Part shown: positions 18,116 to 26,115 of the stretch, in pieces
Layout: every line of letters starts with the position of its first letter
Position numbering within the stretch: the stretch's first letter is position 1
NCBI RefSeq assembly: GCF_920984675.1
Contig: NZ_CAKLBV010000045.1
Span: forward strand, 1 to 41,038
Reading direction: 5' to 3'
Source of the DNA: Methylobacterium sp. Leaf118
Lineage (GTDB): Bacteria; Pseudomonadota; Alphaproteobacteria; Rhizobiales; Beijerinckiaceae
Length of the DNA stretch: 41,038 nt
The notes under the pieces: model-generated
What the model was told of the DNA's origin: nothing
The model's database searches: none
What the model saw: the letters and a program-made list of their open reading frames with translations, nothing else
Made by a program: the position numbers and the translations under genes

Positions 18116-18257
18116 TAGGTTGTTGTCCCGCAGCGTCTTTTGCTGACAAGTCGGACGCCACCGCTCGGGACGATGCCCGCGCCGGAGCCTGATCCCGAGG
18201 ATGGCGGGCCGGCGCGCCGATGGCGGCGGCGGGAAAGCCGGCGCTGCGGCGCCCGGC

Positions 18258-18461
18258 TCAGCGGGCCACCCGCTCGACGTAGATGTCGAGATAGGCGTCC
18301 GCCTCCAGCCCCAGCAGGGCGCGGATCGTGCCGGGCAATTTGCACAGCAACGCCGGCATGGTCGGGGCGGTGGTGACGAGGCCGGGCACCGGCGAGCCGC
18401 AGACGAAGTAGACGCCGGCCGCCTTGTTCCAGTCGCAGCGGATGACGATGCGGGACGACAT
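18258..18461 (-). CDS. DUF1902 family small protein
   Basis: A 67-residue protein from the ATG at 18461 (AGGA about 8 nt upstream). It resembles DUF1902 proteins: IVIRCDWNKAAGVYFVCGSPVPGLVTTAPT, then a short helix and YLDIYVERV. These have a HicB-like beta-alpha-beta fold of unknown function. No HicA-like toxin partner is beside it, so a toxin-antitoxin role is not supported. It lies 82 bp after serA on the same strand. A longer frame from 18566 would overlap serA and is rejected. Confidence 0.75.
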   Translation of the reverse strand: MSSRIVIRCDWNKAAGVYFVCGSPVPGLVTTAPTMPALLCKLPGTIRALLGLEADAYLDIYVERVAR

Positions 18462-18543
18462 GATCCGATCCTTGACGGGGGTGGGGATGGGGGACGGCGC
18501 GGGACGGTCCGCGCCCTCAGAGGCCGGCGGGAGGGCGGCGGGG

Positions 18544-20139
18544 TCAGAAGCGGACGGGTCGGACACGCTTCACCTGCGGGATCGCGGCGATGGCCTCCAG
18601 CACCTCGGCGGAGACGGGACCGTCCACCGCCACGAAGGCGATCGCGTCGCCGCCCTTCTCCGCCCGACCGAGGGCGAAGGTCGCCATGTTCACCCCGGCC
18701 TCGCCGAGCACCGTGCCGAAGCTCCCGACGAAGCCCGGGCGGTCGTGGTTGGGCACGTAGAGCATGTGCGGGCTCAGCACCGCGTCGATGCCGATGCCGC
18801 GAATCTCGATCACCCGCGGCTTGCCGTCGTGGAACACCGTGCCGGCGGCGTCGCGGACGAGATCCTCGGCGTCCACGGCGATGCGCACCACCGATTCGTA
18901 GTCGCTCGCGCCGCCCTCGCGCTTGACCTCCTCCACCACGATGCCCCGCTCCCGGGCGATCGCCGGCGCCGAGACCATGTTCACGTCGGCGAGGATCGGA
19001 CGCAGTACGCCGGTCACCGCCGCGGCGGTGAGCGCCCGGGTGTTCATGCCGGCGACCGCGCCCTCGTAGGTGATGCGGATGCCCCGGATCGGCGCGTCGG
19101 TGAGCTGGCCGAGGAACGAGCCGAGTTTTTCGGAGAGTGCGACGAAAGGCTTGAGCCGCGGCGCCTCCTCCGCCGAGATCGCCGGGACGTTGACCGCGTT
19201 GGCGATGGCGCCGGTGACGAGGTAATCCGCCATCTGCTCGGCGACCTGAAGCGCCACGTTCGCCTGGGCCTCGGCGGTCGCGGCGCCGAGATGGGGCGTG
19301 CAGACGACGTCGGGGTGGCCGAAGAGCGGGTTCTCGGTCGCGGGCTCGGTGGCGAAGACGTCGAAGGCGGCCCCCGCCACGTGGCCGGATTCGAGCAGCG
19401 CGCGGAGCGCCGCCTCGTCGACGAGGCCGCCGCGGGCGCAGTTGATGATGCGCACACCCGGCTTGGTCTTCGCGAGGGTCTCGGCCGAGAGCAGGTTGCG
19501 GGTTCGCTCCGTCACCGGCACGTGCAGCGTCAGGATGTCGGCCCGCGCCAGCAGCGCGTCGAGCTCCACCTTCTCGACGCCGAGTTCGAAGGCGCGCTCG
19601 GGCGTCAGGAAGGGATCGTAGGCCACGACCTTCAGCTTCAGCCCGATCGCCCGGTCGGCGACCACGGCGCCGATGTTGCCGCACCCGATCACGCCGAGCG
19701 TCTTGCCCGTCAGCTCGACCCCCATGAAGCGGTTCTTCTCCCACTTGCCCGCCTGGGTGGAGGCGTCGGCCTGCGGGATCTGCCGGGCGAGCGCGAACAT
19801 CATGGCGATGGCGTGCTCGGCGGTCGTGATCGCGTTGCCGAAGGGCGTGTTCATCACGATCACGCCTTTGGCCGTGGCAGCCGGCACGTCGACGTTGTCG
19901 ACGCCGATGCCGGCCCGGCCGATCACCTTGAGGCGGGAGGCCTGCGCCAGCAGCTTGGCGGTGACCTTCGTGGCGGAGCGGATGGCGAGGCCGTCATAGT
20001 CGCCGATGGCGTCGAGGAGCGCGTCCTTGTCCCGCCCGAGCTCCGGGCGGAAATCGACCGCGATCCCGCGATCGCGAAAGATCTGGACGGCGGCGTCGGA
20101 GAGGGCGTCGGAGATGAGGACTTTGGGCGGATGAGGCAT
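18544..20139 (-). CDS. serA: D-3-phosphoglycerate dehydrogenase
   Basis: First step of serine synthesis: oxidises 3-phosphoglycerate to 3-phosphohydroxypyruvate with NAD+. It has 531 residues, the long form with an intervening ASB domain and a C-terminal ACT domain (about 455-531) for serine feedback. The NAD-binding GCGNIG is at 152-157, and the catalytic triad is R236 (NCARGG), E265 (FATEP) and H283 (TPHLG). The ATG at 20139 was chosen because the family begins MPHPPKVLISDALS-like; the frame is open further upstream. It lies 118 bp after serC with a terminator-like hairpin between. Confidence 0.97.
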   Translation of the reverse strand: MPHPPKVLISDALSDAAVQIFRDRGIAVDFRPELGRDKDALLDAIGDYDGLAIRSATKVTAKLLAQASRLKVIGRAGIGVDNVDVPAATAKGVIVMNTPFGNAITTAEHAIAMMFALARQIPQADASTQAGKWEKNRFMGVELTGKTLGVIGCGNIGAVVADRAIGLKLKVVAYDPFLTPERAFELGVEKVELDALLARADILTLHVPVTERTRNLLSAETLAKTKPGVRIINCARGGLVDEAALRALLESGHVAGAAFDVFATEPATENPLFGHPDVVCTPHLGAATAEAQANVALQVAEQMADYLVTGAIANAVNVPAISAEEAPRLKPFVALSEKLGSFLGQLTDAPIRGIRITYEGAVAGMNTRALTAAAVTGVLRPILADVNMVSAPAIARERGIVVEEVKREGGASDYESVVRIAVDAEDLVRDAAGTVFHDGKPRVIEIRGIGIDAVLSPHMLYVPNHDRPGFVGSFGTVLGEAGVNMATFALGRAEKGGDAIAFVAVDGPVSAEVLEAIAAIPQVKRVRPVRF

Positions 20140-20207
20140 GGGAGCACCCGTGGCGCAGGCGTGCGGGATCGCCGGCCGAAGAGCCGGGATCGCTGAACGC
20201 GCAGGGC

Positions 20208-20241
20208 TGATAAGGAAACGGCCGGTCACATGACCGGCCGT
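20208..20241 (-). terminator. terminator or attenuator between serC and serA
   Basis: On the minus strand an 11-bp perfect stem (ACGGCCGGTCA, 2-nt loop) just after the serC stop is followed by TTTCCTT. It should reduce read-through, so serA may have lower or separate expression. Confidence 0.65.
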
Positions 20242-20257
20242 GGGGCTCAGCGGAGGA

Positions 20258-21433
20258 TCAGGCCGCGGCGGCGGCGAGGGCCGCCTTCTCCTGGGCGAAG
20301 GCCCAGTCGAGCCAGGGCGTGAGCGCCTCGAGGTCGGAGGCCTCGACAGTGGCCCCGCACCAGATCCGCAGGCCGGCCGGCGCGTCGCGGTAGGCGCCGA
20401 AGTCGAAGGCGACACCCTCGTGCTCCAGGCGGGCCACGATGTTGGCGGCGAGGCGCTTGACCGCCGCGTCGCCCTTGGCGAGCACGTCCGGATCGGTGAT
20501 CACGAGGCAGACGCCGGTGTTGGAGTAGGTCGCCGGGTCCACCGCGAGATGGCCGATCCAGGGCGTGCGCGCCACCCAGTCGTGGATCACCCGCGCGTTG
20601 CGGTCGGCCCGGGCGAACAGTGCGTCGAGCCCGCCGAGGCTCTCGGCCCATTTCAGGGTGTCGATGTAGTCCTCGACCGCCAGCATGGAGGGGGTGTTGA
20701 TCGTGTCGCCCTTGAAGATGCCCTCGATGAGCCGCCCGCCCTTGGTCAGGCGGAACACCTTCGGGATCGGCCAGGCCGGCTTGTGGCTCTCCAGCCGGGC
20801 GACGGCGCGCGGCGAGAGGATCAGCATGCCGTGCGCGGCCTCGCCGCCCATCACCTTCTGCCAGGAATAGGTCACGACATCGAGCTTGTCCCACGGCAGC
20901 GGCATCGCGAAGGCGGCCGAGGTGGCGTCGCAGATCGTCACGCCCGCGCGGTCGTCGGCGATCCAGTCCGCATGCGGGATCTTCACGCCGGCGGTGGTGC
21001 CGTTCCAGGTGAAGACGACGTCGTTGGTCCGCGTGTCGATCGCGTCGAGCGCCGGGAGCACGCCGTGCTCGGTGGTGCGCACGATCGGATCGATCTTCAG
21101 TTCCTTCAGGGCGTCGGTGACCCATTCGGCACCGAAGGAATCCCAGGCCATGACCTCGACGGTCTTGGGGCCCAGCATCGACCACATCGCCATCTCGACG
21201 GCGCCGGTATCGGAGCCGGGCACGATGCCGATGCGGTAATCGTCGGGAACGCGCAGGATCGTGCGGGTCCGCTCGATGGCTTCGGCGAGCTTGGCCTTGC
21301 CGGCGGCGGAGCGGTGCGAGCGGCCGAGGGGAGCGCCGGCGAGGGCGTCGAGGGTCCAGCCGGGACGCTTGGTCGTGGGGCCGGACGAGAAATAAGGCAC
21401 GCGCGGACGCGCGGCAGGCTTGGGTGTCGTCAT
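20258..21433 (-). CDS. serC: phosphoserine aminotransferase
   Basis: Second step of serine synthesis: transfers an amino group from glutamate to 3-phosphohydroxypyruvate with PLP. It has 391 residues from the ATG at 21433 (AAGGA about 8 nt upstream). The PLP lysine is K193 in SWQKVMGGEAAHG; FSSGPTTKRPGW and PGSDTGAVEMAMW match the N-terminal family motifs. It looks like the type seen in alphaproteobacteria and Methanosarcina rather than the E. coli type. It precedes serA on the same strand. Confidence 0.95.
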   Translation of the reverse strand: MTTPKPAARPRVPYFSSGPTTKRPGWTLDALAGAPLGRSHRSAAGKAKLAEAIERTRTILRVPDDYRIGIVPGSDTGAVEMAMWSMLGPKTVEVMAWDSFGAEWVTDALKELKIDPIVRTTEHGVLPALDAIDTRTNDVVFTWNGTTAGVKIPHADWIADDRAGVTICDATSAAFAMPLPWDKLDVVTYSWQKVMGGEAAHGMLILSPRAVARLESHKPAWPIPKVFRLTKGGRLIEGIFKGDTINTPSMLAVEDYIDTLKWAESLGGLDALFARADRNARVIHDWVARTPWIGHLAVDPATYSNTGVCLVITDPDVLAKGDAAVKRLAANIVARLEHEGVAFDFGAYRDAPAGLRIWCGATVEASDLEALTPWLDWAFAQEKAALAAAAA

Positions 21434-21569
21434 GTCGTCCATCCTTCCAGATGGGTGCCTCCCGTTGGGGGGAGGTGGCCCGCCGATGGGGATGACCGAA
21501 GTCGGGCTCCGACACAAGCGGCGATGCGTGACATGATGAACGGCGTGTCGCGCGGGTGACGCCCCGGCG

Positions 21570-22295
21570 CTACGGGTCCTCGCGCTCCGTCAGCAGGTCC
21601 GGCCGCCGCGCCCGCGTCAGCGCAAGGCTGCGCTCCGCCCGCCAGCGGGCGATGGCGGCGTGGTTGCCGCCCATCAGCACGTCGGGAATCGCCCGGCCCT
21701 CCCAGTCCCGGGGCCGGGTGTAGTGCGGGTATTCCAGCCGGCCGCCCTCGAAGCTCTCCTCGACGCCCGATTGCGGCTTGCCCATCACGCCCGGGAGCAG
21801 GCGTACGCAGGCATCGATCAGGACGAGGGCGGCGATCTCGCCGCCGGAGAGCACGTAGTCGCCGATGGAGACCTCCTCCAGGCCGCGCCCGGCGATCACC
21901 CGCTCGTCCACCCCCTCGAACCGGCCGCAGACGATCACGGCACCCGGCCCGGCGCTCAGCGCCCGCACCCGCGCCTGCGTCAGCGGCGTTCCGCGCGGGG
22001 ACATGAGCAGGCGGGGACGGTGATCCGGTTCGGGCGTGGCCGCGTCGATCGCGGCCGCCAGCACGTCGCAGCGCAGGACCATGCCGGCCCCGCCGCCGGC
22101 CGGGGTGTCGTCGACGCTGCGGTGGCGGCCGAGGCCGTGGGCGCGAATGTTGCGCGCCTCCAGGCTCCAGGCGCCGCGCGCCAGGGCATCCCCCGACAGG
22201 GACAGGCCGAGGGGTCCGGGGAACATCTCGGGGTAGAGGGTCAGGACGGTGGCCCGCCAGGGGGCCACCGTGCCGGGAGCGGCGGCGTCATGCAT
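21570..22295 (-). CDS. trmD: tRNA (guanine-N1)-methyltransferase
   Basis: Methylates G37 of tRNAs that read codons beginning with C, preventing frameshifts; SAM-dependent, 241 residues. Family signatures are visible: LTLYPEMFPG, the SVDDTPAGGGAGMVLR loop, the knot CGRFEGVDERV, and SIGDYVLSGGE. In most related genomes trmD follows rimM; here rimM is 6.4 kb away on the opposite strand, so the usual rpsP-rimM-trmD unit is broken. It lies 30 bp after a small hypothetical gene and 136 bp upstream of the serC start. Confidence 0.97.
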   Translation of the reverse strand: MHDAAAPGTVAPWRATVLTLYPEMFPGPLGLSLSGDALARGAWSLEARNIRAHGLGRHRSVDDTPAGGGAGMVLRCDVLAAAIDAATPEPDHRPRLLMSPRGTPLTQARVRALSAGPGAVIVCGRFEGVDERVIAGRGLEEVSIGDYVLSGGEIAALVLIDACVRLLPGVMGKPQSGVEESFEGGRLEYPHYTRPRDWEGRAIPDVLMGGNHAAIARWRAERSLALTRARRPDLLTEREDP

Positions 22296-22325
22296 GCCGC
22301 TTGATGGCGGGGCGGGGCGAGACGG

Positions 22326-22754
22326 TCAACGGCGGCGTCCGCACCCGCTCACGGCGCCTGGGCTCTTCATCGGTCGCGTCGCGGGGCGTGTCATGGGGCG
22401 TGTCATGGGGCGTGTCACGGCACGCGTGCCGGGCGGAGGCCTCCGCAGGACGTGGCGCTGAGGCGGGGCGACCTCGGGCCCAGCCACCGGGGGGCCGGCG
22501 GCCGCAGCCTCGGGCGGAGCGCGTCCCGTCAGGGCACCGAACGGGTCGGGGGAGCCGAGGGGGAGCCCCACGGTCGCGCCCGGCCCGCCGAAGGCCCGGG
22601 CGGGTTCGGCCAAGACGAGTGCCACCAAGACGAGTGCCACCAAGACAAGTCCGGCCAAGACGAATGCCGCCGAGATTGGCCCTGAAAGGAGAACGGGGCC
22701 CCCTCCCCCTGCGCCGCGGCGTCGCGCCGAGGCGACGGCCGGCCCCCGGTCCAC
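22326..22754 (-). CDS. hypothetical small membrane or secreted protein with tandem repeats
   Basis: A 142-codon frame starting at GTG 22754 with AAGGA 6 nt upstream, 3 bp after the MBL-fold gene stop. After a basic start it has a hydrophobic segment (about residues 31-50) built from near-identical pentapeptides like LVLVA, then a Pro/Ala-rich region and TRPM repeats. I do not recognise a family. The first segment could be a signal peptide or membrane anchor. Position between two minus-strand genes and the ribosome-binding site support it; the repeats and composition argue for caution. Confidence 0.45.
   Translation of the reverse strand: MDRGPAVASARRRGAGGGGPVLLSGPISAAFVLAGLVLVALVLVALVLAEPARAFGGPGATVGLPLGSPDPFGALTGRAPPEAAAAGPPVAGPEVAPPQRHVLRRPPPGTRAVTRPMTRPMTRPATRPMKSPGAVSGCGRRR
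22383..22418 (+). repeat. three tandem 12-bp units
   Basis: Unit GGGGCGTGTCAT repeated three times (last copy ends in C), in frame with the small protein, where each unit encodes Met-Thr-Arg-Pro on the minus strand. A diverged fourth copy lies beside it. Confidence 0.85.
22611..22670 (+). repeat. four tandem 15-bp units
   Basis: Unit CAAGACGAGTGCCAC twice exactly and then two diverged copies. Read on the minus strand, each unit encodes five hydrophobic residues, so the array makes the predicted membrane helix. Confidence 0.85.
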
Positions 22755-22757
22755 CCC

Positions 22758-23819
22758 CTATCCTTCCCAGACCTGACCGGGCCGCACGGCCAGGAACCGC
22801 TCCGGGGGCAGCCCGGCCGCGTCGAGCGCCGCGGCCAGGGCCTCGGCGGGCCGCTCGACGCCCTCGTCGGTGAGCTGGAAGGTGCCCCAGTGATGGCCGA
22901 GGGCCCGCTCCGCGCCGAGCAGGCCGAACGCCTCGACCGCGTCCGCCGGGTTCATGTGCTGGGGCTGCATGAACCAGCGCGGCTCGTAGGCGCCGATCGG
23001 CAGCGTGGCGAGGCGCGGCGGGCCGAACCGGGCGCGGATCTCGCGGAAGATCGCGCCGTCGCCGAGGCCGGTATCGCCGACATGGTAATGCACGCCCCGG
23101 GGCGTGGTGAGCAGATAGGCGCACCAGAGCGCCATGCGCCGGTCGTTGAGGCCGCGGGCCGACCAGTGCCGGGCGGGGGTCAGGTGGGCGGTGATGCCCG
23201 CGCCGAGATCGACCGACTCGCCCCAGTCGCGGGTCTCGACATGCATGGTGTCGTCATAGCCGCGCAGGATCACGTCGTTGCCCAGGGGGGCGACGATCAG
23301 CGGCTGATGGTCCTGCCAGAGCCGGGCCATGCTCGGCCCGTCGAGATGGTCGTAATGGTTGTGGGTGATCAGCACCGCATCGATCGGCGGCAGGTCGGCG
23401 TAGCGGATCCCGGGCGGGTTGACGCGCTTGGGGCCCGCGAAGCGGAACGGGCTCGCCCGCCGGGAGAAGACCGGATCGACCAGGAGGTTGCGGCCGGCCA
23501 CCTGGAACAGGTAGCTCGCATGCCCGATCAGGACGACGCGCAGGCAATCGACCCGCTCCGGCGGCTTGTCGGCGGGAAAGGGGCTGGCGACACGGCCGGG
23601 CCATGCCTCCCGCTTCGCCGTCATGCGCCAGCGGGCGACATCCGAGAGGTTCTTGTCGGGCGGCTGATTCGGGGCGTGGAAGCGCAAGCCGTCGAAATGG
23701 TCGCTCTTGGGGCCCTGGTAATAGGGATTGCGGCCGCGCCGCCGCGCGGCGTAGCCGACGCCGCCCAGCGTCATCATCGTGGCCGCGCTGGCGACCGTGA
23801 GCAGGCCCCGCTTCTTCAT
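22758..23819 (-). CDS. MBL-fold metallo-hydrolase (NAPE-PLD / UlaG-like)
   Basis: A 353-residue protein with a hydrophobic N-terminus (about residues 7-24) that may be an uncleaved anchor or signal. The metallo-beta-lactamase motif HxHxDH is complete: H153, H155, D157 and H158 in ITHNHYDHLDG. Further metal ligands are likely in PARHWSARG and YHVGDTG. The C-terminal GHHWGTFQLTDE is typical of proteins related to NAPE-phospholipase D, which cut phosphodiester-linked lipids. The substrate here is unknown. It follows the Rieske oxygenase gene by 75 bp. Confidence 0.9.
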   Translation of the reverse strand: MKKRGLLTVASAATMMTLGGVGYAARRRGRNPYYQGPKSDHFDGLRFHAPNQPPDKNLSDVARWRMTAKREAWPGRVASPFPADKPPERVDCLRVVLIGHASYLFQVAGRNLLVDPVFSRRASPFRFAGPKRVNPPGIRYADLPPIDAVLITHNHYDHLDGPSMARLWQDHQPLIVAPLGNDVILRGYDDTMHVETRDWGESVDLGAGITAHLTPARHWSARGLNDRRMALWCAYLLTTPRGVHYHVGDTGLGDGAIFREIRARFGPPRLATLPIGAYEPRWFMQPQHMNPADAVEAFGLLGAERALGHHWGTFQLTDEGVERPAEALAAALDAAGLPPERFLAVRPGQVWEG

Positions 23820-23894
23820 ATGGCCGAGATTGGTCCGAACCGGTCCCCGGTCAAGCCGCGCGGACCCGATGACGCGGCGGCCGGTCCGCCCGGA

Positions 23895-24977
23895 TCACGA
23901 GCGCCAGCGCAGTTCCTGCCGGGTCAGCGGGTTGGCGAAGGGCCGGCCCTCGCGGGCCGCTTCGAGCGCCTCGCGCTTCAAGCGGAAATACCATTGCGAG
24001 GGCAGGTCGCCCTGGCCGAGCAGGACCATGGTCGGCTTGCGGTCGAGCCCGTCCTGCGCGTGCTGGAGCACCTGCTGGTCCTGGGTCAGGAACTGGCGCA
24101 TCAGCGGCCGGGCGAGCGGCTTCAGCAGGTTGAGGACCGGCATGCTCCAGTAGAGCGCGTTGGTCAGCATCGTGCGGTTGGCCCCCATCGGGGTCGCGTA
24201 GGTGTAGTTCGCCACCCGCTTCTCGCCCGCCGCGATCCGCTCCAGCCGCACGCCCGGCAGGCGGAACTCGATCTCGACCTCCGGCACCCCGCCGAGCAGC
24301 CGGTAGACCGGCGAACTCTTCGTCGTCGCGTGGCTCGACATGACGAAGCCGTGCGGCACCGGATGAAAGGTCTTCACCTTCTCGCGCAGCTCCTTCGAGG
24401 GGCGGAACCACCAGGAATCGTGCACGAAGGCCACGTGGCCGGGATCGACGAGGCTGAGCGTCGTGAGATCGAACGAGGCCTCGACCTCCAATTCCACCAC
24501 GAGGCAGCCCGCGGGCTCGAAGGTCAGGGCGGGCACCTCCGGCACCGCGGCCGGGTCGGAGGGGCCGAGATGCGGATTGACCCAGAGGAAGCCTGCGCTC
24601 TCACGAATGGGAAAGCGCTGGACGACGATGCGCGAGAAGTCCGAGGCATCGTGCTCGGACAGGGTCGGGACGTCGCGGCAGCGCCCGTCGGTGCCGAAGC
24701 GCCAGCCGTGGAACGGGCACATCAGGGTGTCGCCGTCGAACATGCCCTTGGAGAGCGCCATGCCGCGATGGGGGCAGCGGTCGCGCAGCGCGAACAGGGC
24801 GCCGTCCTGGCCCCGGCCCACCACCACCTGCTCGCCGTTGAGCGCCACGGCGCGCATCCTGCCGCCCGCGATGCTGGCGGCTTGGCCCACGCAGTACCAC
24901 GCGTTGGACAGCGGCTCGCGCATCGCTTTGGGGTCGAGGACGTCGTCGGAGGCGCGCGGGGCGGCGGCGGAGGACAT
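23895..24977 (-). CDS. Rieske-type oxygenase
   Basis: A 360-residue mononuclear-iron oxygenase with an N-terminal Rieske [2Fe-2S] domain: C68/H70 in CPHRG and C87/H90 in CPFHGW. The catalytic iron motif D178-xx-H181-xxxx-H186 (LVDPGHVAFVHDS) follows. It resembles the aromatic-ring dioxygenase alpha subunits, with some likeness to the PaO/CAO group. No reductase, ferredoxin or small subunit is encoded nearby, so electrons must come from elsewhere. Substrate unknown. It is divergent from the micro-gene at 25170. Confidence 0.92.
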   Translation of the reverse strand: MSSAAAPRASDDVLDPKAMREPLSNAWYCVGQAASIAGGRMRAVALNGEQVVVGRGQDGALFALRDRCPHRGMALSKGMFDGDTLMCPFHGWRFGTDGRCRDVPTLSEHDASDFSRIVVQRFPIRESAGFLWVNPHLGPSDPAAVPEVPALTFEPAGCLVVELEVEASFDLTTLSLVDPGHVAFVHDSWWFRPSKELREKVKTFHPVPHGFVMSSHATTKSSPVYRLLGGVPEVEIEFRLPGVRLERIAAGEKRVANYTYATPMGANRTMLTNALYWSMPVLNLLKPLARPLMRQFLTQDQQVLQHAQDGLDRKPTMVLLGQGDLPSQWYFRLKREALEAAREGRPFANPLTRQELRWRS

Positions 24978-25153
24978 GGCTTCGGGAGCACCCGGTTGCG
25001 GCGGGCGCTCTGTTTAGGCCCTCCGGTCGCGGCGTGCCAGCGGGCGGCGACGCGCCTGTTTGTGCGCCGCGGCGAGACAACGCAGCCGATGATCCCGCCG
25101 GGGGCTTTCGCGGCCCGAAAAACGTCCCTACCTTGGGGATCCCAGCCATCAAC

Positions 25154-25170
25154 GAAAGGAGGTGATCCAG
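25154..25170 (+). promoter_or_regulatory. ribosome-binding site complementary to the whole 16S 3' tail
   Basis: This sequence contains AAAGGAGGTGATCC and is complementary over 17 nt to the 3' end of 16S rRNA (CTGGATCACCTCCTTTC). The GGAGG core is 7 nt from the GTG at 25170. Such a complete match is rare and decides the start of the micro-gene. A weak TACCTT -10-like element lies at 25129-25134. Confidence 0.8.
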
Positions 25171-25238
25171 TGTCTCATTGTCATCAGCCGTCGCCGACGA
25201 CCAAGACCTGGACCGTTGCCTCCGGCGTGTGCGTCTGA
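25170..25238 (+). CDS. 22-residue Cys/His-containing micro-protein (unknown)
   Basis: GTG start, 22 codons and a TGA stop. The peptide starts MSHCHQPSPTTK and ends ASGVCV. It holds two Cys (4 and 21) and two His (3 and 5), so metal binding or modification is conceivable. I do not recognise it. It is supported by the exceptional ribosome-binding site and by a strong terminator about 50 nt downstream, which together define a short transcript of about 190 nt. The gene may encode a small protein, a leader peptide with nothing behind it, or an sRNA that carries an extended SD sequence. It lies in the divergent region after the Rieske gene start. Confidence 0.55.
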   Translation: MSHCHQPSPTTKTWTVASGVCV

Positions 25239-25290
25239 CGCATTCGCGGGATCACGACAGGTTTCGTCGAGCTGACCGGTTCGACAATGG

Positions 25291-25329
25291 AAGGGCCGCT
25301 CCCCCCGAGGGAGCGGCCCTTCGCTTTTT
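25291..25329 (+). terminator. rho-independent terminator of the micro-gene
   Basis: A 13-bp stem (AAGGGCCGCTCC plus one C, 5-nt loop) is followed by CGCTTTTT. The T run is on the plus strand only, so it ends plus-strand transcription. Confidence 0.85.
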
Positions 25330-25356
25330 CCCGGAGTGTGGACCGGGCCCGCGCGC

Positions 25357-25809
25357 TCAGCGCGTGGCGGTCTGGAACAGGGGGGCGGCCAACGCCTCGC
25401 AACGGGCACGCCACAGGTCGCGCTCGGCCCGCAGGTCTTCCATCTTGCCGACCTCTTCGGCGATGTGGGACCGCAGCTCGCGGATTTCCTGGGCCAGGAT
25501 GATCTGAAGCTCGTCGCGCCGGTCGGACTCGAGCCGGAGCCGGGCCTTCAGCATCATGTTCTCGGCCATGATCTCGGACAGCTCGTCCTCGGCATCCTCG
25601 CTCGGCTTCGCCGCGGTGACGAGGCGGGGCGCCCAGGTGCGGATCTCGGGCTCGGGCGCCACAGGAGCCACCGGCGCTGCGACCGGCGGCTCGACCGTCC
25701 GGGCTTCGGCGGCGAGCATCGTGGCGAGCCAGTCGCGCAGGGGGGCAGCAGGGCCGGGCGTCCGGAGGGCGGAGTCGTGGGACGGGGTCTGTCGCGCGGG
25801 TTCCGACAT
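25357..25809 (-). CDS. hypothetical coiled-coil protein
   Basis: A 150-residue protein with no signal peptide or membrane helix. Residues 1-35 are polar, 36-55 are Ala/Pro/Val-rich, and about 75-145 form a strong coiled coil (AENMMLKARLRLESDRRDEL, LRSHIAEEVGKMEDL, AERDLWRARCEAL). I do not recognise a family. The ATG at 25809 has GAGG about 10 nt upstream. An imperfect inverted repeat, GAACGGT/ACCGTTC, at 25873-25894 in its AT-richer upstream region may be an operator. Nothing else is evident in 25810-26115. Confidence 0.75.
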   Translation of the reverse strand: MSEPARQTPSHDSALRTPGPAAPLRDWLATMLAAEARTVEPPVAAPVAPVAPEPEIRTWAPRLVTAAKPSEDAEDELSEIMAENMMLKARLRLESDRRDELQIILAQEIRELRSHIAEEVGKMEDLRAERDLWRARCEALAAPLFQTATR

Positions 25810-26115
25810 CGGAGCAGTCCTCGGGCACCTGATGCGGTGCGTGAGCGCTCATCTGGACCTGTCATGCTTAATGAACGGTAAAGTTTAACCGTTCGAACAC
25901 CGTCCTCCTTCGGCACGGGCGCCCTCGGCCGGGATTGACTTGGCGCGCCATCGGGCCTATCGCCCGCGGCTCCATTTCGACGTTTCGATCGTCGCGAAGA
26001 GCCGCCGACCGGTCCGAGAGGCCGGAGGTCAACGTCCGACAGCGCGTCTGCGCCCTCGGGCGCGCTCGTCGTTGCCGTGAATGCGCCGAAGCCACTGCCT
26101 TGCGAGCCTTTTGCC

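Noticed and set aside
17914..18192. Plus-strand 92-codon frame in the gap before the diguanylate cyclase gene
   Set aside because: It starts with TTG without a ribosome-binding site, runs through the long hairpin, and has no family resemblance.
18258..18461. HicB-like antitoxin of a toxin-antitoxin pair
   Set aside because: The fold is HicB-like by family, but no small toxin frame lies next to it.
18424..20196. Plus-strand open frame of 590 codons opposite serA
   Set aside because: Shadow of serA, His/Arg/Asp-rich, no recognisable domain.
22383..22670. Possible CRISPR array
   Set aside because: The units are 12 and 15 bp, directly adjacent and without spacers; they are simple tandem repeats.
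25151..25175. Minus strand matches the last 17 nt of 16S rRNA, suggesting an rRNA fragment
   Set aside because: The sequence before it does not match the conserved 16S 3' region. The plus strand reads as a correctly spaced ribosome-binding site, so this is an extended SD sequence.
22890..25238. Plus-strand open frame of 782 codons
   Set aside because: It is antisense to the MBL-fold and Rieske genes, with Arg/Gly/His-rich low-complexity translation. Only its last 22 codons coincide with the micro-gene.
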